A DNA stretch of 12,181 nucleotides from Synergistaceae bacterium (GTDB lineage: Bacteria > Synergistota > Synergistia > Synergistales > Aminobacteriaceae): the NCBI GenBank assembly GCA_031273365.1, contig JAISSA010000136.1:1-12181 (forward strand), given 5' to 3'. Shown piece after piece: positions 1 to 6,729 of this stretch (position 1 is the stretch's first letter; the number at the start of each line of letters is the position of its first letter). The notes under the pieces are model-generated. The model was not told the origin of the DNA. It was given only the letters and a program-made list of their open reading frames with translations, and searched no databases. Both the position numbers and the translations under genes were made by a program.

Positions 1-347
1 ACGGCGTGCGCGTGACGCTCTACCGGCGTCTGCTGAAGGCGGCCTCGTCGGACGAGGTCATGGAGCTTCGAAAGGAGATGGAAGACCGTTTCGGCCCCCT
101 GCCGGAGCCGACGCGCCTGCTGGTCGATCTGACCCTGATCCGCAACTGCGGCGGGGCCGCGGGGCTGCGCAGCGTGTCGGTCACGCGGCGCGAGACGAAG
201 GTCCGGGGCGTCTTTCAGGCGCTGGCGTCCGCCCTGAAGGGCAGGCGCGGCTGGACCGTTCTCGGCGAAAGCGCCCTTGGCCCCGGCGGAGCGGGCGGCA
301 TCCGCACGCTGGTCGAGGCAATGTCCGAGGCGGAACACGAGAGATAA
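1..347 (+). CDS. mfd: Transcription-repair coupling factor Mfd, C-terminal end (5' partial)
   Basis: Only the last ~115 codons are present; the reading frame enters from the left edge (first full codon at 3) and stops with TAA at 345-347. The start of the fragment, around 'RVTLYRRLLKA' followed by 'ELRKEMEDRFGPLP', is the hallmark of the C-terminal TRCF domain. In Mfd this domain (D7) follows the translocase motor, packs against the UvrA-binding region and keeps the protein autoinhibited. Mfd is an ATP-dependent DNA translocase that pushes stalled RNA polymerase off damaged template and recruits UvrA for transcription-coupled repair. The tail after the DRFGPLP motif is of normal length and somewhat Gly/Ala-rich. 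The gene converges on the GntR-type regulator with about 41 nt between the two stops; I see no clear terminator there. The assignment rests on the domain motif, since the helicase part lies outside the window. Confidence 0.86.
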   Translation, partial: GVRVTLYRRLLKAASSDEVMELRKEMEDRFGPLPEPTRLLVDLTLIRNCGGAAGLRSVSVTRRETKVRGVFQALASALKGRRGWTVLGESALGPGGAGGIRTLVEAMSEAEHER

Positions 348-388
348 TCTTTGCCCGCTGGATTTGCTATTCGTGTTTCGCACCTGAC

Positions 389-1141
389 TTATGAATCTTT
401 GTAATTACTGTTTTGTTCGAGGACCTTCAGGAGCAGCGCCGGGATCCTTTCCAGATGTTCCTTCACCGCCCGGGTCGCTCTTTGGGCGTCCCGGGCGGTG
501 AGAGCATCCGCGATTTCCCGATGAATCCTGCCTGCCTGCTCCAGATTGACGTGGTTGAATACGGACCTTTGAACCTGTTCGGTCAATAAATCCGTGATAG
601 AGAACATAAAGCGCGTCAAGACAGGGTTCCGTGAGAATTCGCACAGCGACTGGTGAAATTTCAGGTCGTTCTGCGCAAAGCGTCGGCGGTCCGAAAGATC
701 GGCGGCCATCTCCCGACTCAGCGCGGAGAGCCGGGCAATGTCCTCCGCGTCGGCACGTTCCACAACAAGAGCGACCGCCGCGCTTTCGAGCATGATGCGG
801 CTCTGCACGAAGTCCCTTATCCCGACCTCGCCGAGATCGAGCAGCGTCCTGACCTTCTGGCGGTACATCGCTTCGTTGCGTCGCGCAGAGGGGTCCAAAT
901 ACGTCCCGTCGCCCTGTCTCACGATGACGATCCCCATCGTTTGAAGTCTTTTTATCGCCTCTCTGAGCGAGGTGCGACTGACGTTGAGACTCTCCGTCAG
1001 CTCCCGTTCCGATGGAATTCGTTCGCCTTCCCTGAACTGCCCGTCGCGGACGCAGGCAAGGATTTGCTCCATCACCGCATCCACGACGTTGATTCTCCTG
1101 ATGGAGTCCAAAACTCTCGCCTGTTCCTCTATCGAACCCAC
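389..1141 (-). CDS. GntR-family transcriptional regulator, FadR subfamily (FCD domain)
   Basis: A 250-residue DNA-binding regulator. Residues ~18-82 form the winged helix-turn-helix, with the GntR signature 'PSERELTESLNVSRTSLREA' at 43-62 and the wing 'RQGDGTYL' at 75-82. Residues ~95-240 form the all-helical FCD effector domain. Its expected metal or acid ligands are visible as Asp159, His163 (D-x3-H), His207 and His229. FCD regulators usually repress catabolic operons and release DNA when a carboxylated substrate binds. The start is uncertain: the frame is open far upstream without meaning. GTG at 1141 overlaps the dctM stop by 13 nt and gives a normal length but has only a weak ribosome site. 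A GTG at ~1081 has AGGAGA upstream but would trim the region before the HTH. Being the last gene of the dehydratase-TRAP operon, it probably senses that operon's substrate and regulates itself (inference). Confidence 0.93.
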   Translation of the reverse strand: MGSIEEQARVLDSIRRINVVDAVMEQILACVRDGQFREGERIPSERELTESLNVSRTSLREAIKRLQTMGIVIVRQGDGTYLDPSARRNEAMYRQKVRTLLDLGEVGIRDFVQSRIMLESAAVALVVERADAEDIARLSALSREMAADLSDRRRFAQNDLKFHQSLCEFSRNPVLTRFMFSITDLLTEQVQRSVFNHVNLEQAGRIHREIADALTARDAQRATRAVKEHLERIPALLLKVLEQNSNYKDS

Positions 1142-2409
1142 TTCAAAATGCCTGTGCTGAGGTCGGGAATGTAAGTCACAAGGAACAGCGCTGCGATCAT
1201 GGCCGCGATGAACGGCAGGGACTCCCGGACCACGTCGGGGACGGGCACCTTTGTCAGGGCGGAGGTGAGGTAGAGGTTCGTCGCCATGGGCGGGGTAACA
1301 AACCCCAGCGCCAGGTTGATCGTCACGATGATCCCGAAGTGGACCCGGTCCACCCCCAACGGCAGGACGATGGCCAGAAGCAGCGGGGAAAAGATCAGGT
1401 TCGCGGACATCGTGTCCATGAGCATACCGACGATCAGGAGGAAGACATTGATGATCGCCAGTACGACGTATTTGTTTTGGGAGATGGAGGTCATAAGGGC
1501 CGTCAGCGCCGCCGGCAACTGCGTGTACGACACCAGGAAGGACAGCGAATTCGCCACGCCGAACGTCAGAAAGATGATCCCCACGACCGAGGCGTTGTCG
1601 ACGAAGATATCCACGACCTTCCGGAAAGTCAGCTCTCTGTAGATGCAGCAGGCGACGAAAAGGGCGTAGATGCACCCGACAACCCCAGCCTCCGTGGGCG
1701 TGAAGATCCCGTTATAGATGCCGCCCAGGATGATAACCGGCAGGGCCAGGGCCCATTTTGCGTCCCACACCGCGCGCCACGTTTCTCTGCGGGAGATTTT
1801 TTCTCCGCTGCCGCCGTAGCCGCGTTTTTTCCCGATCATCACCGAGACAGCCATGAGGAAGGCCCCGCAGATGACCCCGGGGATGATGCCGCAGAGGAAA
1901 AGGTCGCCGATGGAGGTTTGGGTTCCCACTCCATACACAACCATGGGAACGCTGGGGGGAATGATGATGCCCAGGCCGCCCGCCGTCGCGATGAGCCCAG
2001 CTGCGAATTCCCTGTGATACCCGTGCTTTTGCATCTCGGGGAACATGATGCTGCCGATCGCGGCGACCGTGGCCGGGGCCGAGCCAGATATCGCGCCGAA
2101 GAAAAGGCACGCCAGGATCGTGACGATCGCCAGCCCCGAGGTCTTATTGCCCACTGCCCTGCTCGCTACGTTGACGAGTCTGCTGGAGAGCCCTCCCCCC
2201 TCCATGATCGACCCGACGAGGCAGAAGAAGGGGATGGCCAGGAGCGGGAAGGAATAAAGCCCGGTGTACATGTTCAGCGCAATGAACGAAAGGTTTCCGA
2301 TCGGGTAGAAGAAGGTGAAGGTGATGACGGCCAGGCCGATCGCCACCGCGATATGCAGGCTGGACGCCAGAAAAGCGAAAAAAAGTCCCATCAGGAGCAG
2401 AGGTTCCAT
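1129..2409 (-). CDS. dctM: TRAP transporter large permease subunit (DctM family)
   Basis: A 426-residue polytopic membrane protein, the ion-coupled transport channel of a tripartite ATP-independent periplasmic transporter. Family marks include the conserved stretch 'GAISGSAPATVAAIG' at 105-119, 'GGLGIIIPPSVPMVVYG' at 144-160 and 'GGIYNGIFTPTEAGVVG' at 229-245. These are the helix-hairpin and substrate/ion-site regions of DctM. Hydrophobic segments cover nearly the whole length, as expected for 11-12 helices, and the length is typical. The start is supported by GGGAGG about 9 nt upstream of the ATG. It lies 31 nt downstream of dctQ and overlaps the regulator start by 13 nt, so the three are almost certainly co-transcribed and possibly translationally coupled. 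With DctQ it would import a carboxylate delivered by DctP, driven by a Na+ or H+ gradient. The substrate cannot be read from the permease itself. Confidence 0.97.
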   Translation of the reverse strand: MEPLLLMGLFFAFLASSLHIAVAIGLAVITFTFFYPIGNLSFIALNMYTGLYSFPLLAIPFFCLVGSIMEGGGLSSRLVNVASRAVGNKTSGLAIVTILACLFFGAISGSAPATVAAIGSIMFPEMQKHGYHREFAAGLIATAGGLGIIIPPSVPMVVYGVGTQTSIGDLFLCGIIPGVICGAFLMAVSVMIGKKRGYGGSGEKISRRETWRAVWDAKWALALPVIILGGIYNGIFTPTEAGVVGCIYALFVACCIYRELTFRKVVDIFVDNASVVGIIFLTFGVANSLSFLVSYTQLPAALTALMTSISQNKYVVLAIINVFLLIVGMLMDTMSANLIFSPLLLAIVLPLGVDRVHFGIIVTINLALGFVTPPMATNLYLTSALTKVPVPDVVRESLPFIAAMIAALFLVTYIPDLSTGILKWVR

Positions 2410-2440
2410 TCTCGTATGCCTCCCTTGTTGTCTCTGTCGG

Positions 2441-2971
2441 TCATTCAGCGACGGAGGATCCCGCGTTTTTGTCTGCTTTATCCGCTTTGCCCATTTCTTT
2501 ATACTCGGAGAACTGGCGCAAAGTGTCCTGGAAGACTCGCAGGGCCACCACCAAAAACGCGCAGGGAACCGCGGCGATGGACGTCCAGCGACGTATCCCC
2601 GTGGCCGCGAACACCTGGTTCGTCCTGTAGGCCAGAAGCGTCATGTCGAGCGTCCCCCTGACGATGAAAAGCGCGAACCCGAAAAAAGCCAGGTTGACCA
2701 CGATGTTCACCAGCTTCTGCCCCCGCCTGCCGAACAGCAGCATGGGGACCAGCTCAATGCGCAGGTGGCGTCTGCGCGTCACGGAAATGGCCGCCCCGAA
2801 ATAAGCGAGCCAGATCAGGGCAAACAGAGAAATTTCCTCCGTCCAGGTCAGAGACATGTTGAAAATATACCGCGTCACCACGCCCAGAAATGAGGCCGAC
2901 AGCAAAACAACCGTGGCGACGGAGGTGATAACCCTCTCCAGATTTTTATCGAGCCATTTCAATAAAAACAT
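2441..2971 (-). CDS. dctQ: TRAP transporter small permease subunit (DctQ family)
   Basis: A 176-residue membrane protein with four predicted helices (about 13-34, 46-65, 86-106 and 126-147), the usual DctQ layout. The segment 'LTWTEEISLFALIWLAYFGA' (41-60), followed by 'RRRHLRIELV' (66-75), matches the family's W-x-EE and H-x-R-I/D-hydrophobic pattern at the second helix and the loop after it. The small subunit binds the large subunit and helps position the binding protein. An excellent ribosome site, AAGGAGG, lies 7 nt before the ATG. The tail after the last helix is polar and lysine-rich, probably cytoplasmic. The gene is separated from dctP by 124 nt that hold a terminator-like hairpin and a direct repeat, whereas the other operon gaps are 31-38 nt or an overlap. 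DctQ sequence is poorly conserved in the family, but context makes this call secure. Confidence 0.95.
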   Translation of the reverse strand: MFLLKWLDKNLERVITSVATVVLLSASFLGVVTRYIFNMSLTWTEEISLFALIWLAYFGAAISVTRRRHLRIELVPMLLFGRRGQKLVNIVVNLAFFGFALFIVRGTLDMTLLAYRTNQVFAATGIRRWTSIAAVPCAFLVVALRVFQDTLRQFSEYKEMGKADKADKNAGSSVAE

Positions 2972-2987
2972 AACGACGCCTCCTTAA

Positions 2988-3020
2988 TTGAAACTCGAGA
3001 AAAAATTGAAACCCGAGAAA
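2988..3020. repeat. Imperfect 15-bp direct repeat ahead of dctQ
   Basis: TTGAAACTCGAGAAA (2988-3002) and TTGAAACCCGAGAAA (3006-3020) differ at one base and are spaced by 18 nt. They occupy the space between the terminator-like hairpin and the dctQ ribosome site. The function is unknown; it may simply be a local duplication. Confidence 0.7.
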
Positions 3021-3023
3021 CTG

Positions 3024-3063
3024 AAAAAAGGGAAAGGGGCGAACGTTCCCGGTCCCCTTTCCC
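3024..3063 (-). terminator. Terminator-like hairpin between dctP and dctQ
   Basis: On the minus strand, GGGAAAGGGG (3063-3054) and CCCCTTTCCC (3039-3030) form a perfect 10-bp stem around a 14-nt loop, followed immediately by six T (3029-3024). This is a textbook intrinsic terminator, yet it lies inside the operon, 33 nt after the dctP stop and 53 nt before dctQ. It most likely causes partial termination or protects the 3' end of a shorter dehydratase-dctP message, so that the binding protein exceeds the permease. There is no evident promoter between it and dctQ. Confidence 0.8.
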
Positions 3064-3095
3064 CTGGTGATGAAAATAACGGCATGCCGTCGCCT

Positions 3096-4145
3096 TTATT
3101 TTGTCAGAGCCTTCCCGGCCTTGTCCAGCTCGTTCATGAAGTAAGTATAGTACTCCTCCCCCACCTGCCTGACGATTTCCGTTTTGGAAGCGGCCTGCCC
3201 GATTTCGAAGAACTTCGCGGCGTCCTCCGGAGCTACCTCGAAGACCTCCATCTTCTCCTCGACCATCGCCATAAACCTGCCCTCCGCCTTCTCGAACTGT
3301 TCGACGAAAACGACGTCCGCCTCGGCCACAGATTCGTCGAACGCCCTGCGCACGTTCTCGGGGAGCTTCCGGTACCAGTCCTCGTTCACGAGGCAGACGT
3401 TGAACTCGATGATGTGCCCCGTTTTAGTAAAGTATTTGGTGACCTCATAGAGGCGGGAGAGGTAGACGTTGACCAGGGGGTTCTCGGTCCCGTCGATGAC
3501 TCCCTGCTGGAGCGACGTAAAAAGCTCCGCATACGTGATGGGCGTGGGGTTGGCGCCGTAGGCCCTGAAGGCCGCCAGCTGCACGGGGTTCGGCTGACAC
3601 CGGAACTTCATTCCCGTGAGGTCCTCCACCTTCGTCACGGGCTTTTTGGCCGTCAGGATGTAACGGAACCCGTAATCCCAGAAAGACGCCACCCTGAGAC
3701 CCGTGTCCTGTATGATCTGCTCGCGGATACGCTCTCCCAGCGCCCCGGCGAACGCGTCGCGGACGATCTGGTTTTGGGGGTAGGGAACGACATAAAGCCC
3801 GTTGAGGGGGATCAGCGCTTTGGTGTACTCCGCCATGGATGCCGCGGGGATGTTGCACATCTGCAACGTCTGATTCTGGGTTCCATTGAGGCCGTCGGAG
3901 TAGGTCCTGGCCAGTTGGTTCTCCCAGTAAATTTTGACGTCCACCTCGTCCCCGAGCTTTGCCTTCATAGCCTCGGCGAACTTCAGGTACCAGTGGATGG
4001 ATGGCATGTCCGGGGAGGCCTGGGGGTTGGAGATCGAATTGATGCGGATGGTCGTCGGGGCGGCCTCCGCGGAACCGACGCAGGCGACGCACAACGTCAG
4101 CAGGCACAGAAGAACACGAGTCAAAATATGCAGCTTTTTCATCAT
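3096..4145 (-). CDS. dctP: TRAP transporter periplasmic solute-binding protein (DctP family)
   Basis: A 349-residue secreted binding protein. Residues 1-29 are a Sec signal peptide: a Lys-Lys start, a hydrophobic core rich in Leu/Val/Cys, and a likely cut after 'AEA' near 28/29. The mature part has the DctP fold marks: 'KKPVTKVEDLTGMKFR' (167-182), whose Arg182 is the expected carboxylate-binding residue, and 'GANPTPITYAELFTSLQQG' (197-215) followed by 'VIDGTENPL'. These are the hinge and ligand-site region. It captures an organic acid, probably a sugar acid given the neighbouring dehydratase, and hands it to DctQM. Two adjacent ATG codons are possible starts; a GAGGAGGAG site lies only about 4 nt before the first and 7 nt before the second, so the second (4142) may be the one used. 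It follows the dehydratase by 35 nt and is followed by a hairpin that could raise its level over the permease. Confidence 0.97.
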   Translation of the reverse strand: MMKKLHILTRVLLCLLTLCVACVGSAEAAPTTIRINSISNPQASPDMPSIHWYLKFAEAMKAKLGDEVDVKIYWENQLARTYSDGLNGTQNQTLQMCNIPAASMAEYTKALIPLNGLYVVPYPQNQIVRDAFAGALGERIREQIIQDTGLRVASFWDYGFRYILTAKKPVTKVEDLTGMKFRCQPNPVQLAAFRAYGANPTPITYAELFTSLQQGVIDGTENPLVNVYLSRLYEVTKYFTKTGHIIEFNVCLVNEDWYRKLPENVRRAFDESVAEADVVFVEQFEKAEGRFMAMVEEKMEVFEVAPEDAAKFFEIGQAASKTEIVRQVGEEYYTYFMNELDKAGKALTK

Positions 4146-4180
4146 TACTCCTCCTCATTCCTTAATATGACGTACAGACG

Positions 4181-5383
4181 TTACTCGATGGTATAGGCCA
4201 GATACTCCTTCACGACCTCGTCGTTCAGTTCCTGTCCCAGGCCCGGCAGGTCGGGTGCGCGGTACATGCCGTTCTCGGGCTGCCAGTCATACTTGCAGAG
4301 CTCGCGAATGGCGGACTTCAGGGCGTAGGTGTGGTGTTCGTGGATGATGAAGTTGGGGATCGTCGCCTCGATCTGCAGGGCCGCCGCGGTCGATACGGGG
4401 CCGCCACAGACGTGAACCTGCACTGTGGCGTCGTAAACGTTGGCGAAATCACAGATTTTTCTGCCCTCGGTGATGCCTCCCACCAGACATAAGTCCGGCT
4501 GAATGACGCTCAGAGCGCCCTTCTCCAGGAACGGACGATACCCCCACCGGGTGTAGATGCGCTCGCCGGACGCCACGGGAATCCTGACCTTGTCCGCCAC
4601 CTCTCTCATGTTTTCCACGTTCATCGGGTAGATGGGCTCTTCGTAATAGAAAATGTTGAACTCTTCGAGGGCTCTGCCGAGCTGTTTTGCGGAGTTCACG
4701 CCCAGATAGGAGTGAATTTCGATGATGATGTCCACGTCGGGGCCGCTCGCCTCTCTCATGGCGCGGACTCTGTCGACCGCCATACGAACCTGATCGGCCT
4801 TCAGGATGCCGTAGAAGTTCCACGAGTCTTCGGACTCGTTGGGACGCCTGCCGTTGCGGTCGATCATGAGGGGGTCGACCTTGATGCAGTCGTATCCCTC
4901 CGCCAGTGCCTTGCGCGTGGCCTCCGCGTACTGATGAGGCTCCGTCAAACGCCTGTACTGCGGATCCCAGTCGAATTGAAGCTGACTCGCGTACGTGCGA
5001 AGCCTGTCCTTCGTCCTGCCGCCCAAAAGCTGGCAGATGGGGGCGTTGAGAGCCTTGCCCCGAATGTCCCAGCAGGCGATGTCGATGGCGCTTATACCGC
5101 CGTAGATGACGGGCCCCCCGCCCATTCCCCAGAACGTGCCGCGGAAGAGGTACTCCCACAGGGCTTCGATCTTCATCGGGTCCCTGCCGATAATGAGCCT
5201 GCCCAGGTCGCGAACGATGCCGACGGCTGCCTTCGACGCATTTCCATAGGCAAGCCCCACCTCTCCGACGCCGCTGATTCCCTCGTCCGTGCTGACGCGG
5301 ATCAGCACCGGGTTGAAGGCCGCCATCGTCGGGTCCTTACGGTTCACTTCGCAATCGAAAATCTCCACGCTGGTAATCTTCAT
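4181..5383 (-). CDS. Enolase-superfamily sugar-acid dehydratase (mandelate racemase/muconate lactonizing type, DgoD/ManD-like)
   Basis: A 400-residue cytoplasmic metalloenzyme of the mandelate racemase subgroup. The N-terminal capping domain (~1-120) has the family start 'MKITSVEIF' and ends near 'AIDIACWDIRGKALNAP'. The barrel domain carries the catalytic set: Glu222-x-His224, Glu248 in 'YYEEP', Glu274 in 'SGERIYTRWGYR', Asp297 in 'IQPDL', His324 in 'VHVCGGP' and Glu349 in 'HEHH'. Three acidic residues hold Mg2+; His224 and His324 are the likely acid/base pair, as in galactonate and mannonate dehydratases, which turn a sugar acid into a 2-keto-3-deoxy acid. The first metal ligand is Glu rather than the Asp of DgoD. 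The substrate is not determined; an aldonate or uronate is likely given the TRAP genes. A TTG one codon upstream (5386) is an alternative start: GAGGAGG lies about 7 nt from the TTG and 10 nt from the ATG. It is the first gene of the operon. Confidence 0.93.
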   Translation of the reverse strand: MKITSVEIFDCEVNRKDPTMAAFNPVLIRVSTDEGISGVGEVGLAYGNASKAAVGIVRDLGRLIIGRDPMKIEALWEYLFRGTFWGMGGGPVIYGGISAIDIACWDIRGKALNAPICQLLGGRTKDRLRTYASQLQFDWDPQYRRLTEPHQYAEATRKALAEGYDCIKVDPLMIDRNGRRPNESEDSWNFYGILKADQVRMAVDRVRAMREASGPDVDIIIEIHSYLGVNSAKQLGRALEEFNIFYYEEPIYPMNVENMREVADKVRIPVASGERIYTRWGYRPFLEKGALSVIQPDLCLVGGITEGRKICDFANVYDATVQVHVCGGPVSTAAALQIEATIPNFIIHEHHTYALKSAIRELCKYDWQPENGMYRAPDLPGLGQELNDEVVKEYLAYTIE

Positions 5384-5451
5384 CAATAAATGTCCTCCTC
5401 GATTGACGGTGTAAAACGGCAGTTTGAAAACGGATCGCGCTACGCAATGAA

Positions 5452-5478
5452 TATTGGTACGATGTATGATGTATAATA
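5452..5478. promoter_or_regulatory. Candidate operator for the GntR/FadR-type regulator
   Basis: A tandem perfect repeat GATGTAT-GATGTAT (5461-5474) abuts TTGGTAC (5453-5459) and overlaps the -10 box and predicted start of the operon promoter. The AT-rich GTAT/GGTAC half-site style resembles operators of FCD-type GntR regulators, but the repeat is direct rather than the usual inverted form. Binding here would block RNA polymerase. That the operon's own regulator binds it is an inference from position only. Confidence 0.35.
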
Positions 5479-5501
5479 GAACGTTGTGTAAAGTCTGTCA
5501 A
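5473..5501 (-). promoter_or_regulatory. Sigma-70 promoter of the dehydratase-TRAP-regulator operon
   Basis: Read on the minus strand, TTGACA (5501-5496, perfect -35) is followed by exactly 17 nt and TATTAT (5478-5473, five of six matches to the -10). Transcription would start near 5466, giving an untranslated leader of roughly 80 nt before the dehydratase ATG. It is the only strong promoter seen for the five-gene operon. The minus-strand -10 overlaps a plus-strand TATAAT (5472-5477), so this AT-rich core may serve both directions, although no good plus-strand -35 is present at the right distance. Confidence 0.8.
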
Positions 5502-5540
5502 TAGCCTGCGTGAAGCCTTCTGCAACAGTTTGGGGAGCGC

Positions 5541-5630
5541 AGTTCGTACCCGTTCAGGCTCCCGGTTTCGCTCCGGGAACGAACTCCGCCTCACCGATCC
5601 TGAGTGCTTACGTTTACGAAAGGAGTTCGT
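5541..5630 (+). promoter_or_regulatory. Structured mRNA leader that can sequester the racemase ribosome binding site
   Basis: ACGAACTCC (5579-5587) is perfectly complementary over 9 bp to GGAGTTCGT (5622-5630), which contains the GGAG core of the Shine-Dalgarno site of the next gene. The same strand can instead pair upstream: AGTTCGT (5541-5547) pairs with ACGAACT (5579-5585), or CGTTC (5551-5555) with GAACG (5577-5581) stacked on the small hairpin CCGG/CCGG (5562-5565, 5573-5576). The upstream and downstream pairings exclude each other, as in translational riboswitches or other SD-masking leaders. No T-tract follows, so control would be at translation rather than termination. No known riboswitch consensus was recognised and the ligand, if any, is unknown. 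Confidence 0.5.
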
Positions 5631-5633
5631 GGA

Positions 5634-6704
5634 ATGACTCAATATCCCAAAATTGTTTTGTATCCCGATCGCGTTCGCGAGAACGCGGCGAGGGTGGTCG
5701 GGTTCTGCCGGGCGGCGAACGTCGACGTGGTCGCCGTGCCGAAGGGCGTGTCGGCCGAACCCCGCGTGGCGCGGGCGATGATCGAAGGGGGATGCCTGTC
5801 TTTTGCGGACAGCCGTCTCCGGAACCTGGAGCTGCTGAGGAAGGAGTTTCCCGACACGCCGCGCACCCTGCTCCGCATCCCCATGAAGAGCGAGTTGGGC
5901 GACGTCGTGCGCTGCGCCGACTGCTCGCTGGCGTCCATGACGGAGGGCCTGGCCGGGCTGGAACGGGAGTGCCGTTCGATGAGGACGACGCATGAGGTGC
6001 TGCTGATGTTTGACCTCGGCGACCGCCGCGAGGGAATTCTGGAGGAAGAACTGGACGCCTTCATTGCGGAGTTGAAGGCCTGTTCCCGTCTGAGACTTCG
6101 GGGCGTCGGCGTCAACTTCGGCTGTTTTTGCGGCGTCCTGCCGGGCGCGGGCGCGCTGCGGCGGCTGGGCGTCGCCCGGGAGGCGCTGGAGGGCGCTTTG
6201 GGGTACGCCCTCCCCGTTTGCTCCGGCGGCTCGACGTCCTCGCTGATGCTGATCGAGCGCGGCGAACTGCCGGGCTGCGTCAACCAGTTGCGCGTCGGAG
6301 AGGCGATTCTGCTGGGCCGGGACGTCACATGGCGGAGGGATGTTCCCTGGCTGCGGCAGGACACGGCGCATCTGGAGGCGGAGGTCGTGGAGGTTCGCCT
6401 CAGGCCCACCCTTCCCGAGGGGCAAAGGGGCGCGGACGCCTTCGGCGGCGTTCATGCGTTCGAGGATCGGGGAAGACGCCTTCGGGCCATCGTGGCCGTG
6501 GGGCGGCAGGACGTGCCGCCGGAGGGGCTGGTTCCCCTCGACGCGGGCGTGGAAGTGCTGGGCGCCTCCAGCGACCACATGATCCTGGACGTCGAGGAAA
6601 TGAGCGTTCCTCCGCGGTGGGGCGACGCCCTGCGGTTTGCCCCGGGCTACTCCGCTCTGCTGGGACTCATGACGTCGCCTTACGTGTCGAAGGAATTTGC
6701 CTGA
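5634..6704 (+). CDS. orr: PLP-dependent ornithine/alanine racemase-like protein (fold-type III)
   Basis: A 356-residue protein of the alanine-racemase N-terminal-domain family, closest in pattern to the ornithine racemases of amino-acid-fermenting anaerobes. Lys37 in 'VVAVPKGVS' is the expected PLP-binding lysine. Further family marks are 'LLRIPM' (79-84), 'DLGDRREGI' (127-135), 'GVGVNFGCFCGVLP' (157-170), the phosphate-binding 'SGGSTSS' (197-203) and 'RVGEAILLGRD' (220-230). The C-terminal beta domain ends with 'SSDHMILDV' (312-320). Ornithine racemase interconverts L- and D-ornithine, feeding oxidative or aminomutase ornithine breakdown; another amino acid is possible. I chose the ATG at 5634 because AAAGGAG (5619-5625) lies 8 nt before it; an in-frame GTG at 5604 would place that site inside the gene. 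No ornithine aminomutase genes are nearby, so the pathway is unconfirmed. Codon use is GC-rich, like its neighbours. Confidence 0.83.
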   Translation: MTQYPKIVLYPDRVRENAARVVGFCRAANVDVVAVPKGVSAEPRVARAMIEGGCLSFADSRLRNLELLRKEFPDTPRTLLRIPMKSELGDVVRCADCSLASMTEGLAGLERECRSMRTTHEVLLMFDLGDRREGILEEELDAFIAELKACSRLRLRGVGVNFGCFCGVLPGAGALRRLGVAREALEGALGYALPVCSGGSTSSLMLIERGELPGCVNQLRVGEAILLGRDVTWRRDVPWLRQDTAHLEAEVVEVRLRPTLPEGQRGADAFGGVHAFEDRGRRLRAIVAVGRQDVPPEGLVPLDAGVEVLGASSDHMILDVEEMSVPPRWGDALRFAPGYSALLGLMTSPYVSKEFA

Positions 6705-6707
6705 CGC

Positions 6708-6729
6708 GTCCGTTCTCCGTCCGTTCTCC
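6708..6729. repeat. Tandem 11-bp duplication after the racemase gene
   Basis: GTCCGTTCTCC occurs twice in perfect tandem (6708-6718, 6719-6729), starting 4 nt after the stop codon. No hairpin or T-tract accompanies it, so it does not look like a terminator. Probably a slippage duplication. Confidence 0.8.

Noticed and set aside
348..388. Possible bidirectional terminator between mfd and the regulator
   Set aside because: No convincing stem or T-run is present in the 41-nt gap.
1142..1675. Upstream extension of the regulator frame to 428 codons
   Set aside because: The added 178 residues lie within dctM, are Arg/Pro/His-rich and unlike any domain. GntR/FCD regulators are normally 220-250 residues, matching a start near 1141.
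1339..2661. Plus-strand open frame of 440 codons across dctM and dctQ
   Set aside because: Asp/Arg/His-rich translation typical of the antisense of a hydrophobic membrane protein; dctM and dctQ are unambiguous on the other strand.
2988..4196. Plus-strand open frame of 402 codons opposite dctP
   Set aside because: It begins in the intergenic repeat and hairpin and mirrors the signal peptide and binding protein on the minus strand; no domain is visible.
5604..5633. GTG at 5604 as the racemase start
   Set aside because: It would put the good AAAGGAG ribosome site inside the gene and add ten residues that are not family-like; ATG 5634 has the correct 8-nt spacing.
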